Positions 8,968 to 15,872 of a stretch of DNA of 22,973 nucleotides are shown here, piece after piece. The stretch lies in NCBI GenBank assembly GCA_045533115.1, contig JAZSHF010000071.1, forward strand, positions 1 to 22,973, written 5' to 3'. The position numbers and the translations under genes are program-made. The notes beneath the pieces are model-generated. The model was not told where the DNA came from. It searched no databases and saw only the letters and a program-made list of their open reading frames with translations. Source of the DNA: Colimorpha_A sp045533115. Its GTDB lineage: Bacteria; Bacillota; Clostridia; Oscillospirales; CAG-272. Positions within the stretch are counted from its first letter, which is position 1. Every line of letters starts with the position of its first letter.

Positions 8968-9387
8968 ATGAATATTGATTCTATCAAAAACGGAATAGTG
9001 CTTGACCACCTCACCCCCGGTAAGGGAATGGAGGTCTACCGCCTTCTCGGGCTTGACCGTCTTGACTGCCACATCGCGATAATCAAGAATGCGCCGAGCA
9101 GAAAAATGGGCAAAAAGGATATCATTAAGATCGCAGACGATATCGCCCTCGACACCGAGGTTCTCGGTTATATCTGCCCCGGCGCGACCGTTAATATCAT
9201 AAAGGACGGAAAGAACGTCGAGAAAAAGAAAATGTCCCTTCCCGAAAAGCTCGTGAACGTCGTAACCTGCCACAATCCCCGTTGCATCACGACGACCGAG
9301 CAGGAGCTTCCGCAGATATTCACGCTAACCGACGCAGATCGCGCCGAATACCGCTGTATCTACTGCGAAACGCTCGCTAAAAATTAA
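8968..9387 (+). CDS. pyrI: Aspartate carbamoyltransferase, regulatory subunit
   Basis: PyrI binds nucleotide effectors and makes aspartate transcarbamylase allosteric. The 139-residue protein has the effector-binding N-terminal half (LDHLTPGKG at 12-20, then KNAPS) and a C-terminal zinc domain with C101-x4-C106 and C130-x2-C133, the four zinc ligands that hold the regulatory chain against PyrB. The GAGG ribosome site (8959-8962) overlaps the pyrB stop codon. An ATG at 8963 is out of frame and stops at once, which fixes the start at 8968. It is the last gene of the pyrimidine run and is followed by a terminator 8 nt after its stop codon. Confidence 0.96.
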   Translation: MNIDSIKNGIVLDHLTPGKGMEVYRLLGLDRLDCHIAIIKNAPSRKMGKKDIIKIADDIALDTEVLGYICPGATVNIIKDGKNVEKKKMSLPEKLVNVVTCHNPRCITTTEQELPQIFTLTDADRAEYRCIYCETLAKN

Positions 9388-9394
9388 GATAAGG

Positions 9395-9419
9395 CAGACG
9401 GCAAACGCCGTCTGTTTTT
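9395..9419 (+). terminator. Rho-independent terminator of the pyr cluster
   Basis: A perfect 8-bp stem CAGACGGC/GCCGTCTG with an AAAC loop is followed directly by five T. It lies 8 nt after the pyrI stop codon. The terminator after metA (22924-22951) shares the outer stem CAGACG/CGTCTG. Confidence 0.92.
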
Positions 9420-9422
9420 CTC

Positions 9423-9488
9423 AGAACCTTTTTTCAAAAAGGTTCTAAAACTCCAAAAACTTTGGTGCGGGAGGGGAGACCCCTCTCC
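9423..9488. repeat. AAAACTTTTT hairpin repeat, family B, copy 1
   Basis: The copy begins with an 11-bp hairpin, AGAACCTTTTT/AAAAAGGTTCT (9423-9433 and 9436-9446, loop TC). It continues with AAAACTCCAAAAACTTT, then a GGGAGGGG-AGA-CCCCTCTCC hairpin (9469-9488). It matches, in reverse orientation, the parts seen at 13175-13260 and 14673-14752. The GGGAGGGG hairpin recurs after the metA terminator at the window end. Confidence 0.6.
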
Positions 9489-9502
9489 TACGAAGGAATT
9501 GG

Positions 9503-9657
9503 GAACGCCGTTAGCCTTCCCCTTGGGGAAGGGGGGCCGCGGGCGTTGCGCCCGTGGTGGATGAGGTGTCGGATAAGGGAACTTACTCCTCATCCAGCCA
9601 CCAAGTAGTTTTCGCTGCGCGAAACCTACGGGCCCCCCTTCTCCCTCAGGAGAAGGT
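9503..9657. repeat. Paired-arm structured repeat, family A, copy 1
   Basis: The left arm starts with flank GAACGC, then hairpin CCTTCCCC-TT-GGGGAAGG (9515-9532), a GC hairpin CGGGCG-TTG-CGCCCG (9540-9554) and the invariant GGATGAGGTGTC (9559-9570). The right arm (9584-9657) starts TACTCCTCATCC, holds TTTTCGC/GCGAAA and ends with CCTTCTCC-CTCA-GGAGAAGGT. GGATGAG and CTCATCC are complementary, so the whole unit can fold back. The right arm differs from that of copy 2 at 3 of 74 positions by eye. Together with the family B copy it fills the 9420-9740 gap; no gene was seen there. Confidence 0.75.
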
Positions 9658-9751
9658 ATTGAGTAATCTCGTCTTGCGCCGAAAGAATTATCAAATTAAG
9701 ATATAACACATAATAATAAGGTACGGTTTGATAAAAAATATTCTGCAAAAC

Positions 9752-9780
9752 TTGACAAAATTCGCGCCCTGTGATAAAAT
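9752..9780 (+). promoter_or_regulatory. Sigma-A promoter of the lipoprotein gene
   Basis: The -35 TTGACA (9752-9757) and -10 TAAAAT (9775-9780) are 17 bp apart, with TGA just before the -10 giving an extended -10. Transcription should begin near 9787, about 27 nt before the ATG. It is one of the best promoter matches in the window. Confidence 0.85.
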
Positions 9781-9813
9781 TTCTGTGTATTACCTTTTGA
9801 AAGGATAACGAAA

Positions 9814-11355
9814 ATGAAAACAAGAATAATTTCCCTTCTCATCGCATTGTTCCTCGTTCTCGGCGCGGCTATGACCTCGTGCGCTCCGAAGAAGAAGGAG
9901 ACGCAGGTTGCAAAGTATCTTAATAAGATACTCGAGGCTACCTTCTCGGGTCTCGAAGACACCGAGCTTCAGGTAACGACCTCGAAGCTGAGCTTCAAAA
10001 ACACGGAGGATATACGCATTCCCTATATCGACGGCATAAACGCTACGATAATCACGGGCAAAAACGGCGAGATGGTTTCAAGCGCCGAGCTGCTCTTCGG
10101 TGAGGACAAGGTCGATCTTTCCATCTATAACGCGGGACTTACCTATATCGTAGGCTCGGGTCTTCTCGGCAACAATAAGTACGGCTTTGAGCTTACCGAC
10201 ATGGGAGCGCTTATGGGTATTTTCAGCTCACTCTTTATACCTGCCCAGCCCGCGCCCGACGCAACTCCCGTAAATGAAGCTTTCGGAGCGACTGACAGCG
10301 CCGCCTCGCTTGGCGGACTTCTCGGCTCGCTTGAAGGAATCAACTCTCTTCTTGACGGAAACAATCCCGAGAAGGTCTACGGTTTAATCGAAAAGTACGC
10401 AAATATCTTCGCTGACGCCGCATCGGGTGCTTGCAAGGGCAAGGTTGAGACCGGCGACACGGTAAAGGTCACGGTTGAGTTCAACACCGACAGCGCAAAG
10501 AAGTTTATCAAGGATGTCTTCGCTTCTCTCAAGAAGGATAAGGATCTCAAGAGCATCATAGAGGGCGTTCTCGTTACGAGCGGAATGCCTAAGGAGGAAG
10601 CGGCAGGGATGGTCGACGCTTACCTTTCCGACGAAATGGCAAGAACGATCTACGATATGCTCGACGCTTCTCCTTTCACCTTCAAGGCGGTCGTAAGTGC
10701 CGACAAGGACTATATCCTGAACGGCATTTCGGTTGAGCTTAAGCTTGACGCCGTCTCCTATAAGGTCTTCTTCGATTCATCCGAGGAGGGCAAGGCAGAG
10801 CTCGGCTTTACGACCTCGATGTCCTATGAAGGCACATTCAGCAAGCAGGAAAATAAGATAGTTTTTGAAAACAAGACCCTTGACGGTGCTGAGATATTTG
10901 AGATCAATACCATAACGGTCGTTGATAACAACGCATACGCTGAGCGTATCCTCAGAACCGAGGTCAAGGACGGCAAGTACACCCTTACCGTTCGTATTCC
11001 CGACGACGTAGAAGGCCCGTACGATATGACGATCGCGGGCACGGTCGCGGCCGAGGGAAGCAAGACTGCTCTTACCGTCACCTCAGCTACTGCGTTCGGC
11101 AACACGCTTGCAGTTGATCTCACCGTTGAGACAGAGATCGGCGGAACGCTCCCCGCATTCCCGACCGATTTCAAGAACATTCTCGACGTAACGGGCGATG
11201 AGCTCGACGAGATACTCGATATGCTCGAAGAAAGCCCGCTCGGACAGTTTATGCCCCAAAGCGATAAGGGCGAAACTGAGCTCCTTCCCGACGGCGAAGG
11301 GGATATCCTCGGCGGAGAAGAGGACGGCGGAGTCGTTCTTCCCGACGTAGAATAA
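9814..11355 (+). CDS. Putative lipoprotein of unknown function
   Basis: A 513-residue protein that I do not recognise. The N-terminus (MKTR, then a hydrophobic run, then AMTSC) is a signal peptide with a probable lipobox cysteine at C23, so the mature protein should be lipid-anchored on the outer face of the membrane. The -3 Met is not the usual lipobox residue. The body alternates Lys/Glu-rich helices with beta-rich stretches resembling long-strand lipoproteins, but no family motif is visible. The tail (about 470-513) is acidic and Gly-rich. The ribosome site is GAAAGGA (9799-9805). It is flanked by its own promoter and terminator and is not part of the pyr or arg operons. Confidence 0.75.
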   Translation: MKTRIISLLIALFLVLGAAMTSCAPKKKETQVAKYLNKILEATFSGLEDTELQVTTSKLSFKNTEDIRIPYIDGINATIITGKNGEMVSSAELLFGEDKVDLSIYNAGLTYIVGSGLLGNNKYGFELTDMGALMGIFSSLFIPAQPAPDATPVNEAFGATDSAASLGGLLGSLEGINSLLDGNNPEKVYGLIEKYANIFADAASGACKGKVETGDTVKVTVEFNTDSAKKFIKDVFASLKKDKDLKSIIEGVLVTSGMPKEEAAGMVDAYLSDEMARTIYDMLDASPFTFKAVVSADKDYILNGISVELKLDAVSYKVFFDSSEEGKAELGFTTSMSYEGTFSKQENKIVFENKTLDGAEIFEINTITVVDNNAYAERILRTEVKDGKYTLTVRIPDDVEGPYDMTIAGTVAAEGSKTALTVTSATAFGNTLAVDLTVETEIGGTLPAFPTDFKNILDVTGDELDEILDMLEESPLGQFMPQSDKGETELLPDGEGDILGGEEDGGVVLPDVE

Positions 11356-11366
11356 GCAAATTCCGC

Positions 11367-11394
11367 AAAAGCGCCGTTTATCGGCGCCTTTGTT
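11367..11394 (+). terminator. Probable terminator after the lipoprotein gene
   Basis: A 6-bp GC stem GCGCCG/CGGCGC (11371-11376 and 11382-11387, loop TTTAT) is preceded by AAAA and followed by CTTTGTT. The short interrupted T-run makes it weaker than the other terminators in the window. Confidence 0.6.
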
Positions 11395-11485
11395 GAGAAT
11401 ATTCCTCAAATATGCACAAAAACGCGTACAAATCGGTATATTTGATGTATAAACCGATAAATATTAAATAATTTTACAAAAACCC

Positions 11486-11514
11486 TTGATTTTTATGCAC
11501 ATCAGATGTATAAT
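11486..11514 (+). promoter_or_regulatory. Sigma-A promoter of argG
   Basis: The -35 TTGATT (11486-11491) and a consensus -10 TATAAT (11509-11514) are exactly 17 bp apart. The ATG lies 45 nt after the -10. An ArgR-like box covers the -10. Confidence 0.8.
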
Positions 11515-11522
11515 TATGCATA
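11505..11522. promoter_or_regulatory. Candidate ArgR operator (ARG box) over the argG -10
   Basis: The core TGTATAATTATGCA (11507-11520) fits the ARG-box pattern TGAAT-4 A/T-ATTCA with two mismatches and is nearly palindromic (6 of 7 pairs). Its placement over the -10 is what repression by arginine would need. The string GATGTATAA also occurs 61 bp upstream (11444-11452), within an inverted repeat ATCGGT/ACCGAT (11432-11458). Functional identity is inferred. Confidence 0.55.
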
Positions 11523-11559
11523 CGAATAAAACAGATACGTTCTGAAAGGATAAAGGATT

Positions 11560-12786
11560 ATGGAAAAGAAAGATATCAAAAAGGTCGTACTTGCGTACTC
11601 GGGAGGACTTGACACCTCGATTATCATTCCGTGGCTCAAGGAAAATTACAACAACTGCGAGGTAATCGCCGTAAGCGGAAACGTCGGACAGGCTGACGAG
11701 CTTGAAGGACTTGAGGAAAAGGCAATAAAGACCGGTGCGTCGAAGCTCTACGTTCTCAACCTCACCGACGATTACGTCGATAACTACATTATCCCCTGCG
11801 TTAAGGCAGGCGCAAAGTACGAGGAATATCTCCTCGGCACCTCTCACGCCCGCCCCTGCATCGCAAAGGGACTTGCCGAGATCGCGATCAAGGAAAATGC
11901 AGACGCGATCTGCCACGGCTGTACCGGTAAGGGTAACGACCAGGTTCGTTTCGAGCTTACCCTCAAGCATTTCTGCCCTGATATGCCGATAATCGCTCCT
12001 TGGCGTGAATGGGATATCAAGAGCCGTGAAGAAGAGATCGACTATGCAGAAGCGCATAACGTTCCCCTTAAGATAAACCGCGAGACTAACTACTCTAAGG
12101 ATAAGAACCTCTGGCACCTTTCCCACGAGGGAATGGACCTTGAGGACGCAGGCAACGAGCCGCTTTACGATAAGGAAGGCTTCCTTGAGCTCGGCGTTTC
12201 TCCCTTTAAGGCACCCGACGAGCCTACCTACGTTACCATCGAATTTGAAAAAGGAATTCCTACCGCTATCGACGGCGAGAAGATGTCTGCAAAGAACATC
12301 ATTCTCAAGCTCAACGAGCTTGGCGGAAAAAACGGTATAGGTCTGCTTGACATCGTTGAAAACCGACTTGTCGGTATGAAGTGCCGCGGCGTTTACGAAA
12401 CTCCCGGCGGAGAAATTCTCTACTTCGCTCATAACTACCTCGAGACGCTCTGCCACGATAAGATGACTGCTCACAAGAAGCAGGAGCTTTGCATCACCTT
12501 CGCCGACCTCGTTTATAACGGTCAGTGGTTCACTCCTCTGCGCGAGGCGCTCTCTGCATTCGTAGATAAGACCCAGGAGAACGTAACCGGTAAGGTCAAG
12601 CTCAAGCTCTATAAGGGAAATATCATCAAGGCGGGCGCTTGGTCCGATTGGTCGCTCTACTCCGAGGAGATCGCAACCTTCGGAGAGGACCACGTTTACG
12701 ACCAGAAGGACTCCGCAGGCTTCATCAACCTCTTCGGTCTCCCGATCAAGGTTCAGGCACAGGTCGAGGCTAAGAACAAGAAGTAA
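11560..12786 (+). CDS. argG: Argininosuccinate synthase
   Basis: ArgG couples citrulline and aspartate using ATP, the penultimate step of arginine synthesis. The 408-residue protein has the N-type ATP pyrophosphatase loop AYSGGLDTS (12-20) and the CTGKGNDQVRFE stretch (121-132) that binds citrulline and aspartate; the length is normal for the family. The ribosome site is AAAGGA (11545-11550), 9 nt before the ATG; a second AAGGA only 2 nt away is too close. It has its own promoter with an overlapping ArgR-like site. The next gene, argH, catalyses the following step but is separated by 495 bp of repeats. Confidence 0.97.
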   Translation: MEKKDIKKVVLAYSGGLDTSIIIPWLKENYNNCEVIAVSGNVGQADELEGLEEKAIKTGASKLYVLNLTDDYVDNYIIPCVKAGAKYEEYLLGTSHARPCIAKGLAEIAIKENADAICHGCTGKGNDQVRFELTLKHFCPDMPIIAPWREWDIKSREEEIDYAEAHNVPLKINRETNYSKDKNLWHLSHEGMDLEDAGNEPLYDKEGFLELGVSPFKAPDEPTYVTIEFEKGIPTAIDGEKMSAKNIILKLNELGGKNGIGLLDIVENRLVGMKCRGVYETPGGEILYFAHNYLETLCHDKMTAHKKQELCITFADLVYNGQWFTPLREALSAFVDKTQENVTGKVKLKLYKGNIIKAGAWSDWSLYSEEIATFGEDHVYDQKDSAGFINLFGLPIKVQAQVEAKNKK

Positions 12787-12794
12787 AATATTAT

Positions 12795-12865
12795 GGGGGA
12801 ACTTTTGAAAAAGTTCCCCCATCTCCCCCTCAAAACTTTTAACAGCCGAAAACTCAGTTTTCGGC
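12795..12865. repeat. Hairpin repeat after argG, family B, copy 2
   Basis: A 12-bp hairpin GGGGGAACTTTT/AAAAGTTCCCCC (12795-12806 and 12809-12820) is followed by ATCTCCCCCTCAAAACTTTT and a second hairpin GCCGAAAAC-TCA-GTTTTCGGC (12845-12865). No T-run follows the first hairpin, so it is not a standard terminator, although it starts only 9 nt after the argG stop codon. The order of parts is the reverse of the copy at 13175. Positions 12866-12960 hold only a TTGTAGGGTGC fragment related to the CGCACCCTACAA piece near 19583-19594. Confidence 0.6.
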
Positions 12866-12962
12866 GAATTGTGTTTATTGGAAAACTAAATTGAACCTAA
12901 TTTGTAGGGTGCTCCCGCGTTCACTCTTTCACGGTCAATCAAACGCTTCGGCATTTTGTTTT

Positions 12963-13140
12963 ACCTTCTCCAGCGGGAGAAGGTGTCTCCGAAGGAGACG
13001 GATGAGGTGTCATAAAAGCGAATGAAATGAGCTTTGACAATTCCTTTTGTGGATATATTGGGGAATTACTCCTCATCCAGCCACCAAGTAGTTTTCGCTA
13101 CGCGAAACCTACGGGTCCCCCTTCTCCTTCAGGAGAAGGT
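12963..13140. repeat. Paired-arm structured repeat, family A, copy 2
   Basis: The left arm holds CCTTCTCC-AGCG-GGAGAAGG (12964-12983), hairpin GTCTCC-GAA-GGAGAC (12985-12999) and GGATGAGGTGTC (13000-13011). A 55-nt middle section contains GCGAATGAAATGAGCTTT (13018-13035), which is also found inverted in copy 3. The right arm (13067-13140) is almost identical to that of copy 1. Some of this was readable as an N-terminal extension of ArgH, which is spurious. Confidence 0.75.
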
Positions 13141-13174
13141 AAACATCGTGGCGATATTTTTATCACCCTTTCTT

Positions 13175-13260
13175 TGCGAAAAACGGAGTTTTTCGCAGTA
13201 CAAAAGTTTTTGTTCCAAACTTTTTTCAAAAAGTTTGGCGGGGTACGGGGCGGCGCCCCG
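13175..13260. repeat. Triple-hairpin repeat before argH, family B, copy 3
   Basis: Three hairpins occur in a row: TGCGAAAAAC-GGA-GTTTTTCGCA (13175-13197), CCAAACTTTTT/AAAAAGTTTGG (13215-13225 and 13228-13238, loop TC), and CGGGGC-GGC-GCCCCG (13246-13260). The spacer between the first two is CAAAAGTTTTTG, as at 14697-14709. The argH ribosome site begins 10 nt after the last hairpin. Confidence 0.65.
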
Positions 13261-13281
13261 ATAACCCCCAAAGGAGTAATT

Positions 13282-14655
13282 ATGGAAAAAATGTGGGCAG
13301 GGCGCTTCATTAAGGCGCTCGATAAGGAAGCGGACGATTTCAATTCGTCCATCAGCTTCGACTGCAAAATGTATAAGCAGGACATAACGGGAAGTCTGGC
13401 GCACGCTTCGATGCTGGCTGAATGCGGCATCATAACGAAGGACGAATGTGAAACGATCTCAGACGGGCTTTGCTCTATTCTTGACGATCTGACAAGCGGC
13501 AAGCTCGAAATTGACCTCGATGCCGAGGATATTCACATGTTCGTTGAAGCGGAGCTGACGAAGCGCATAGGAGAGACCGGCAAGAAGCTTCACACGGCAA
13601 GAAGCCGTAACGATCAGGTCGCCCTTGACATAAGAATGTATCTGCGCGACGAGATTGACGAGATCATCTCGCTTTTACGCAAGCTGATAGGCGCGATCCT
13701 GACACAGGCAAAGGGCGGAAAGAACCTCATAATGCCCGGTTATACGCACCTTCAAAGAGCACAGCCGATAACGTTTGCTCATCATCTTTTCGCTTACGGA
13801 ATGATGTTCACGCGCGACATCGGGCGCCTTAATGACTGCAAAAAGCGTATGAACGTATCCCCCCTCGGTTCCTGCGCCCTCGCGGGAACGACGTATCCGA
13901 CCGACCGTCTTTACGTTGCCGACAAGCTTGGATTTGACGGTATAACCGAAAACAGCATCGACGGCGTTTCCGACCGCGACTTTGCCGTTGAGCTTCTCTC
14001 GGCTTGCTCGCTAATTATGACGCACCTTTCCCGTTTCTCGGAGGAGATCATTCTGTGGTCGAGCTGGGAGTTCAAGTTCGTAGAGCTTGACGATTCCTAC
14101 ACGACGGGCTCGTCCATTATGCCGCAGAAGAAAAATCCCGATATGGCGGAGCTTGTAAGAGGCAAAACGGGACGCGTTTACGGCGACCTAATGGGACTTC
14201 TTACCGTTCTTAAAGGTCTGCCGCTTGCATATAACAAGGATATGCAGGAGGACAAGGAGTCGGTGTTCGACGCGACCGAAACGGTCAAAAAGTGCCTTTC
14301 CGTCTTTGCGCCGATGATAGAAACGATGAAGCCGATACCAGATAATATGTATAAGGCGGCGCAAAAGGGCTTCATCAACGCGACCGACCTCGCGGATTAC
14401 CTCGTTGGAAAGGGACTCCCCTTCCGTTCGGCATATAAGATAGTCGGTCAGCTTGTAGCGCACTGCATTTCCCTCGGAACCGTTCTTGACGAGCTTCCAA
14501 TCGAGGAATACAAGAAGTTCGACCCGAATTTTGACACCGACCTCTACGATGCAATTTCCCTTGAAACCTGCGTAATGAAGCGCAATTCCCTCGGCGGCTG
14601 CGGCGAGGAATCGTTCGAGAGACAGGTTAAATATATAGAAGAGTTTTTAGCATAA
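13282..14655 (+). CDS. argH: Argininosuccinate lyase
   Basis: ArgH splits argininosuccinate into arginine and fumarate. From this start it is 457 residues, the normal length, beginning MEKMWAGRF as family members do. It has SRND (108-111), the catalytic TH pair (155-156) and the fumarase-superfamily signature GSSIMPQKKNPD (276-287), whose serine is the catalytic acid/base. The ATG at 13282 follows AAAGGAG (13270-13276). An in-frame opening reaches back to 13027, but it runs through intergenic repeats and is rejected. No promoter was seen between the repeats and the start, so transcription probably reads through from argG. Confidence 0.96.
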   Translation: MEKMWAGRFIKALDKEADDFNSSISFDCKMYKQDITGSLAHASMLAECGIITKDECETISDGLCSILDDLTSGKLEIDLDAEDIHMFVEAELTKRIGETGKKLHTARSRNDQVALDIRMYLRDEIDEIISLLRKLIGAILTQAKGGKNLIMPGYTHLQRAQPITFAHHLFAYGMMFTRDIGRLNDCKKRMNVSPLGSCALAGTTYPTDRLYVADKLGFDGITENSIDGVSDRDFAVELLSACSLIMTHLSRFSEEIILWSSWEFKFVELDDSYTTGSSIMPQKKNPDMAELVRGKTGRVYGDLMGLLTVLKGLPLAYNKDMQEDKESVFDATETVKKCLSVFAPMIETMKPIPDNMYKAAQKGFINATDLADYLVGKGLPFRSAYKIVGQLVAHCISLGTVLDELPIEEYKKFDPNFDTDLYDAISLETCVMKRNSLGGCGEESFERQVKYIEEFLA

Positions 14656-14672
14656 ATCCCATACACCTCCCT

Positions 14673-14752
14673 GCGAAAAACGGCGTTTTTCGCTTTACAA
14701 AAGTTTTTGAAAGGAGTATGAGGAAAACTTTTTTCAAAAAGTTTTCCTCATA
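14673..14752. repeat. Hairpin repeat directly before argF, family B, copy 4
   Basis: Hairpin GCGAAAAAC-GGC-GTTTTTCGC (14673-14693) is followed by TTTACAAAAGTTTTTG, an AAAGGAG (14710-14716) and a perfect 17-bp stem (14717-14733 with 14736-14752, loop TC). The argF ATG lies 6 nt after the stem. The AAAGGAG is the only plausible ribosome site for argF; it is 42 nt from the ATG in linear distance but 6-10 nt if the hairpin forms. Confidence 0.7.
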
Positions 14753-14758
14753 AATACT

Positions 14759-15664
14759 ATGAAACATTTTCTTAAATTATCAGACTGGTCGACAGAAGAA
14801 ATAATGCAGGCGCTTGACCTCGCAGACAAGCTGAAGTACGAAAGAAAGCACGGAATTGAACACAAGCTGCTCAGCGGCATGACACTCGGAATGATATTCT
14901 CGAAGTCGTCTACCCGTACCCGCGTATCCTTTGAGGTCGGCATTCACGATCTCGGCGGAACGGGACTTTTCCTCTCCTCGCGCGACCTGCAGATCGGACG
15001 CGGCGAGCCTGTTGAGGACACAGCGCGCGTTCTTTCCCGTTACCTTGACGGAATTATGATCCGCACCTTCGCGCAGAAAGAGGTCGAGGATCTGGCAAAA
15101 TACGGCTCGATCCCGATTATCAACGGTCTTACCGACTACTGCCACCCCTGTCAGGTAATGGCTGACCTTCAGACCATTCGCGAGCACAAGGGCAACCTTG
15201 ACGGCAGAAAGCTTACCTATATCGGCGACGGAAACAATATGGCGAACTCCCTCATCGTCGGCGGTATCAAAACGGGAATGGAGGTTGCGGTCGCTTGCCC
15301 GAAGGGCTACGAGCCCGACGCCGACGTTATGAAGTGGGCGTCTGAAAACGGCAAGTTCACCTGCACCGAGAATATCGAGGAAGCGGCTTCCGACGCCGAC
15401 GCGCTCTACACCGACGTTTGGGCATCTATGGGTCAGGAGGATGAGGCGGCACAGCGCAAGGAAATATTTAAGTCATATCAGATCAATTCTTCCGTTATGT
15501 CGGCTGCAAAGAGCGACGCGATGGTAATGCACTGTCTCCCCGCACACCGTGGCGAGGAGATAACTGCCGACGTGTTTGAATCTCACGCGTCCGAAATCTT
15601 TGACGAGGCGGAAAACCGTCTCCACGCACAGAAGGCAATAATGGTTCTTTGTATGCAGAAATAA
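14759..15664 (+). CDS. argF: Ornithine carbamoyltransferase
   Basis: This enzyme forms citrulline from ornithine and carbamoyl phosphate. The 301-residue protein has the carbamoyl-phosphate motif S51-T-R-T-R55, HPCQ (129-132) and the ornithine-site HCLPAHRGEE near the C-terminus, which distinguish it from PyrB and from N-acetylornithine enzymes as far as motif reading allows. The N-terminus MKHFLKLSDW is typical, so the ATG at 14759 is right even though the 42 nt before it lack a ribosome site. That stretch is a strong hairpin with AAAGGAG on its far side. An 11-codon reading frame (14718-14753) ends 5 nt before this start. A terminator follows at 15746. Confidence 0.95.
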   Translation: MKHFLKLSDWSTEEIMQALDLADKLKYERKHGIEHKLLSGMTLGMIFSKSSTRTRVSFEVGIHDLGGTGLFLSSRDLQIGRGEPVEDTARVLSRYLDGIMIRTFAQKEVEDLAKYGSIPIINGLTDYCHPCQVMADLQTIREHKGNLDGRKLTYIGDGNNMANSLIVGGIKTGMEVAVACPKGYEPDADVMKWASENGKFTCTENIEEAASDADALYTDVWASMGQEDEAAQRKEIFKSYQINSSVMSAAKSDAMVMHCLPAHRGEEITADVFESHASEIFDEAENRLHAQKAIMVLCMQK

Positions 15665-15683
15665 TAAATATCCCCCGCATAGT

Positions 15684-15715
15684 GGCGGTGCCGTAAATTG
15701 TACGGACGGCACGCC
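15684..15715. repeat. GC-rich hairpin after argF
   Basis: GGCG-G-TGCCGT (15684-15694) pairs with ACGGCACGCC (15706-15715) apart from one bulged G. An alternative inner stem CCGTA/TACGG (15691-15705) is possible. There is no T-run and no match to the other repeat families in the window. Its role is unknown. Confidence 0.45.
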
Positions 15716-15745
15716 CCCTATAGTAGTTAAAACTAAATTTTAAGT

Positions 15746-15784
15746 AAAAAACTGGCTTCGCTTGAAAAACGAAGTCAGTTTTTT
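15746..15784. terminator. Bidirectional terminator between argF and the convergent gene
   Basis: A 15-bp stem AAAAAACTGGCTTCG/CGAAGTCAGTTTTTT (one G-T pair, 9-nt loop at 15761-15769) ends in six T on the plus strand, and six A at its start give a T-run on the minus strand. It lies between the convergent argF and the acyltransferase-like gene and can serve both. Confidence 0.85.
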
Positions 15785-15872
15785 GATTAGTATTATAATT
15801 TTTATGCCATAGGGGTGTTTTTTGTACTGTCCGCTTTTAACGGATTTGTGCAATAACTGCCGAGGGCATCTT

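Noticed and set aside
12795..12820. Intrinsic terminator directly after argG
   Set aside because: The stem is strong, but it is followed by ATCTCCCCC instead of a T-run, and it matches repeat family B; partial termination cannot be ruled out.
11464..12822. 452-codon open frame antisense to argG
   Set aside because: It mirrors a clearly real ArgG in codon-biased sequence and shows no family motif; likewise the long minus-strand frames within pyrD (904-1935) and the GH2 gene (2012-3739).
12960..13140. Repeated hairpins as a CRISPR array
   Set aside because: The units are not evenly spaced, spacers are not unique and similar in length, and no cas gene is present.
13027..13281. 85-codon N-terminal extension of argH
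   Set aside because: It runs through family A and B repeats, has no ribosome site, and ArgH homologues begin at the MEKMWAGRF segment, which has AAAGGAG in front.
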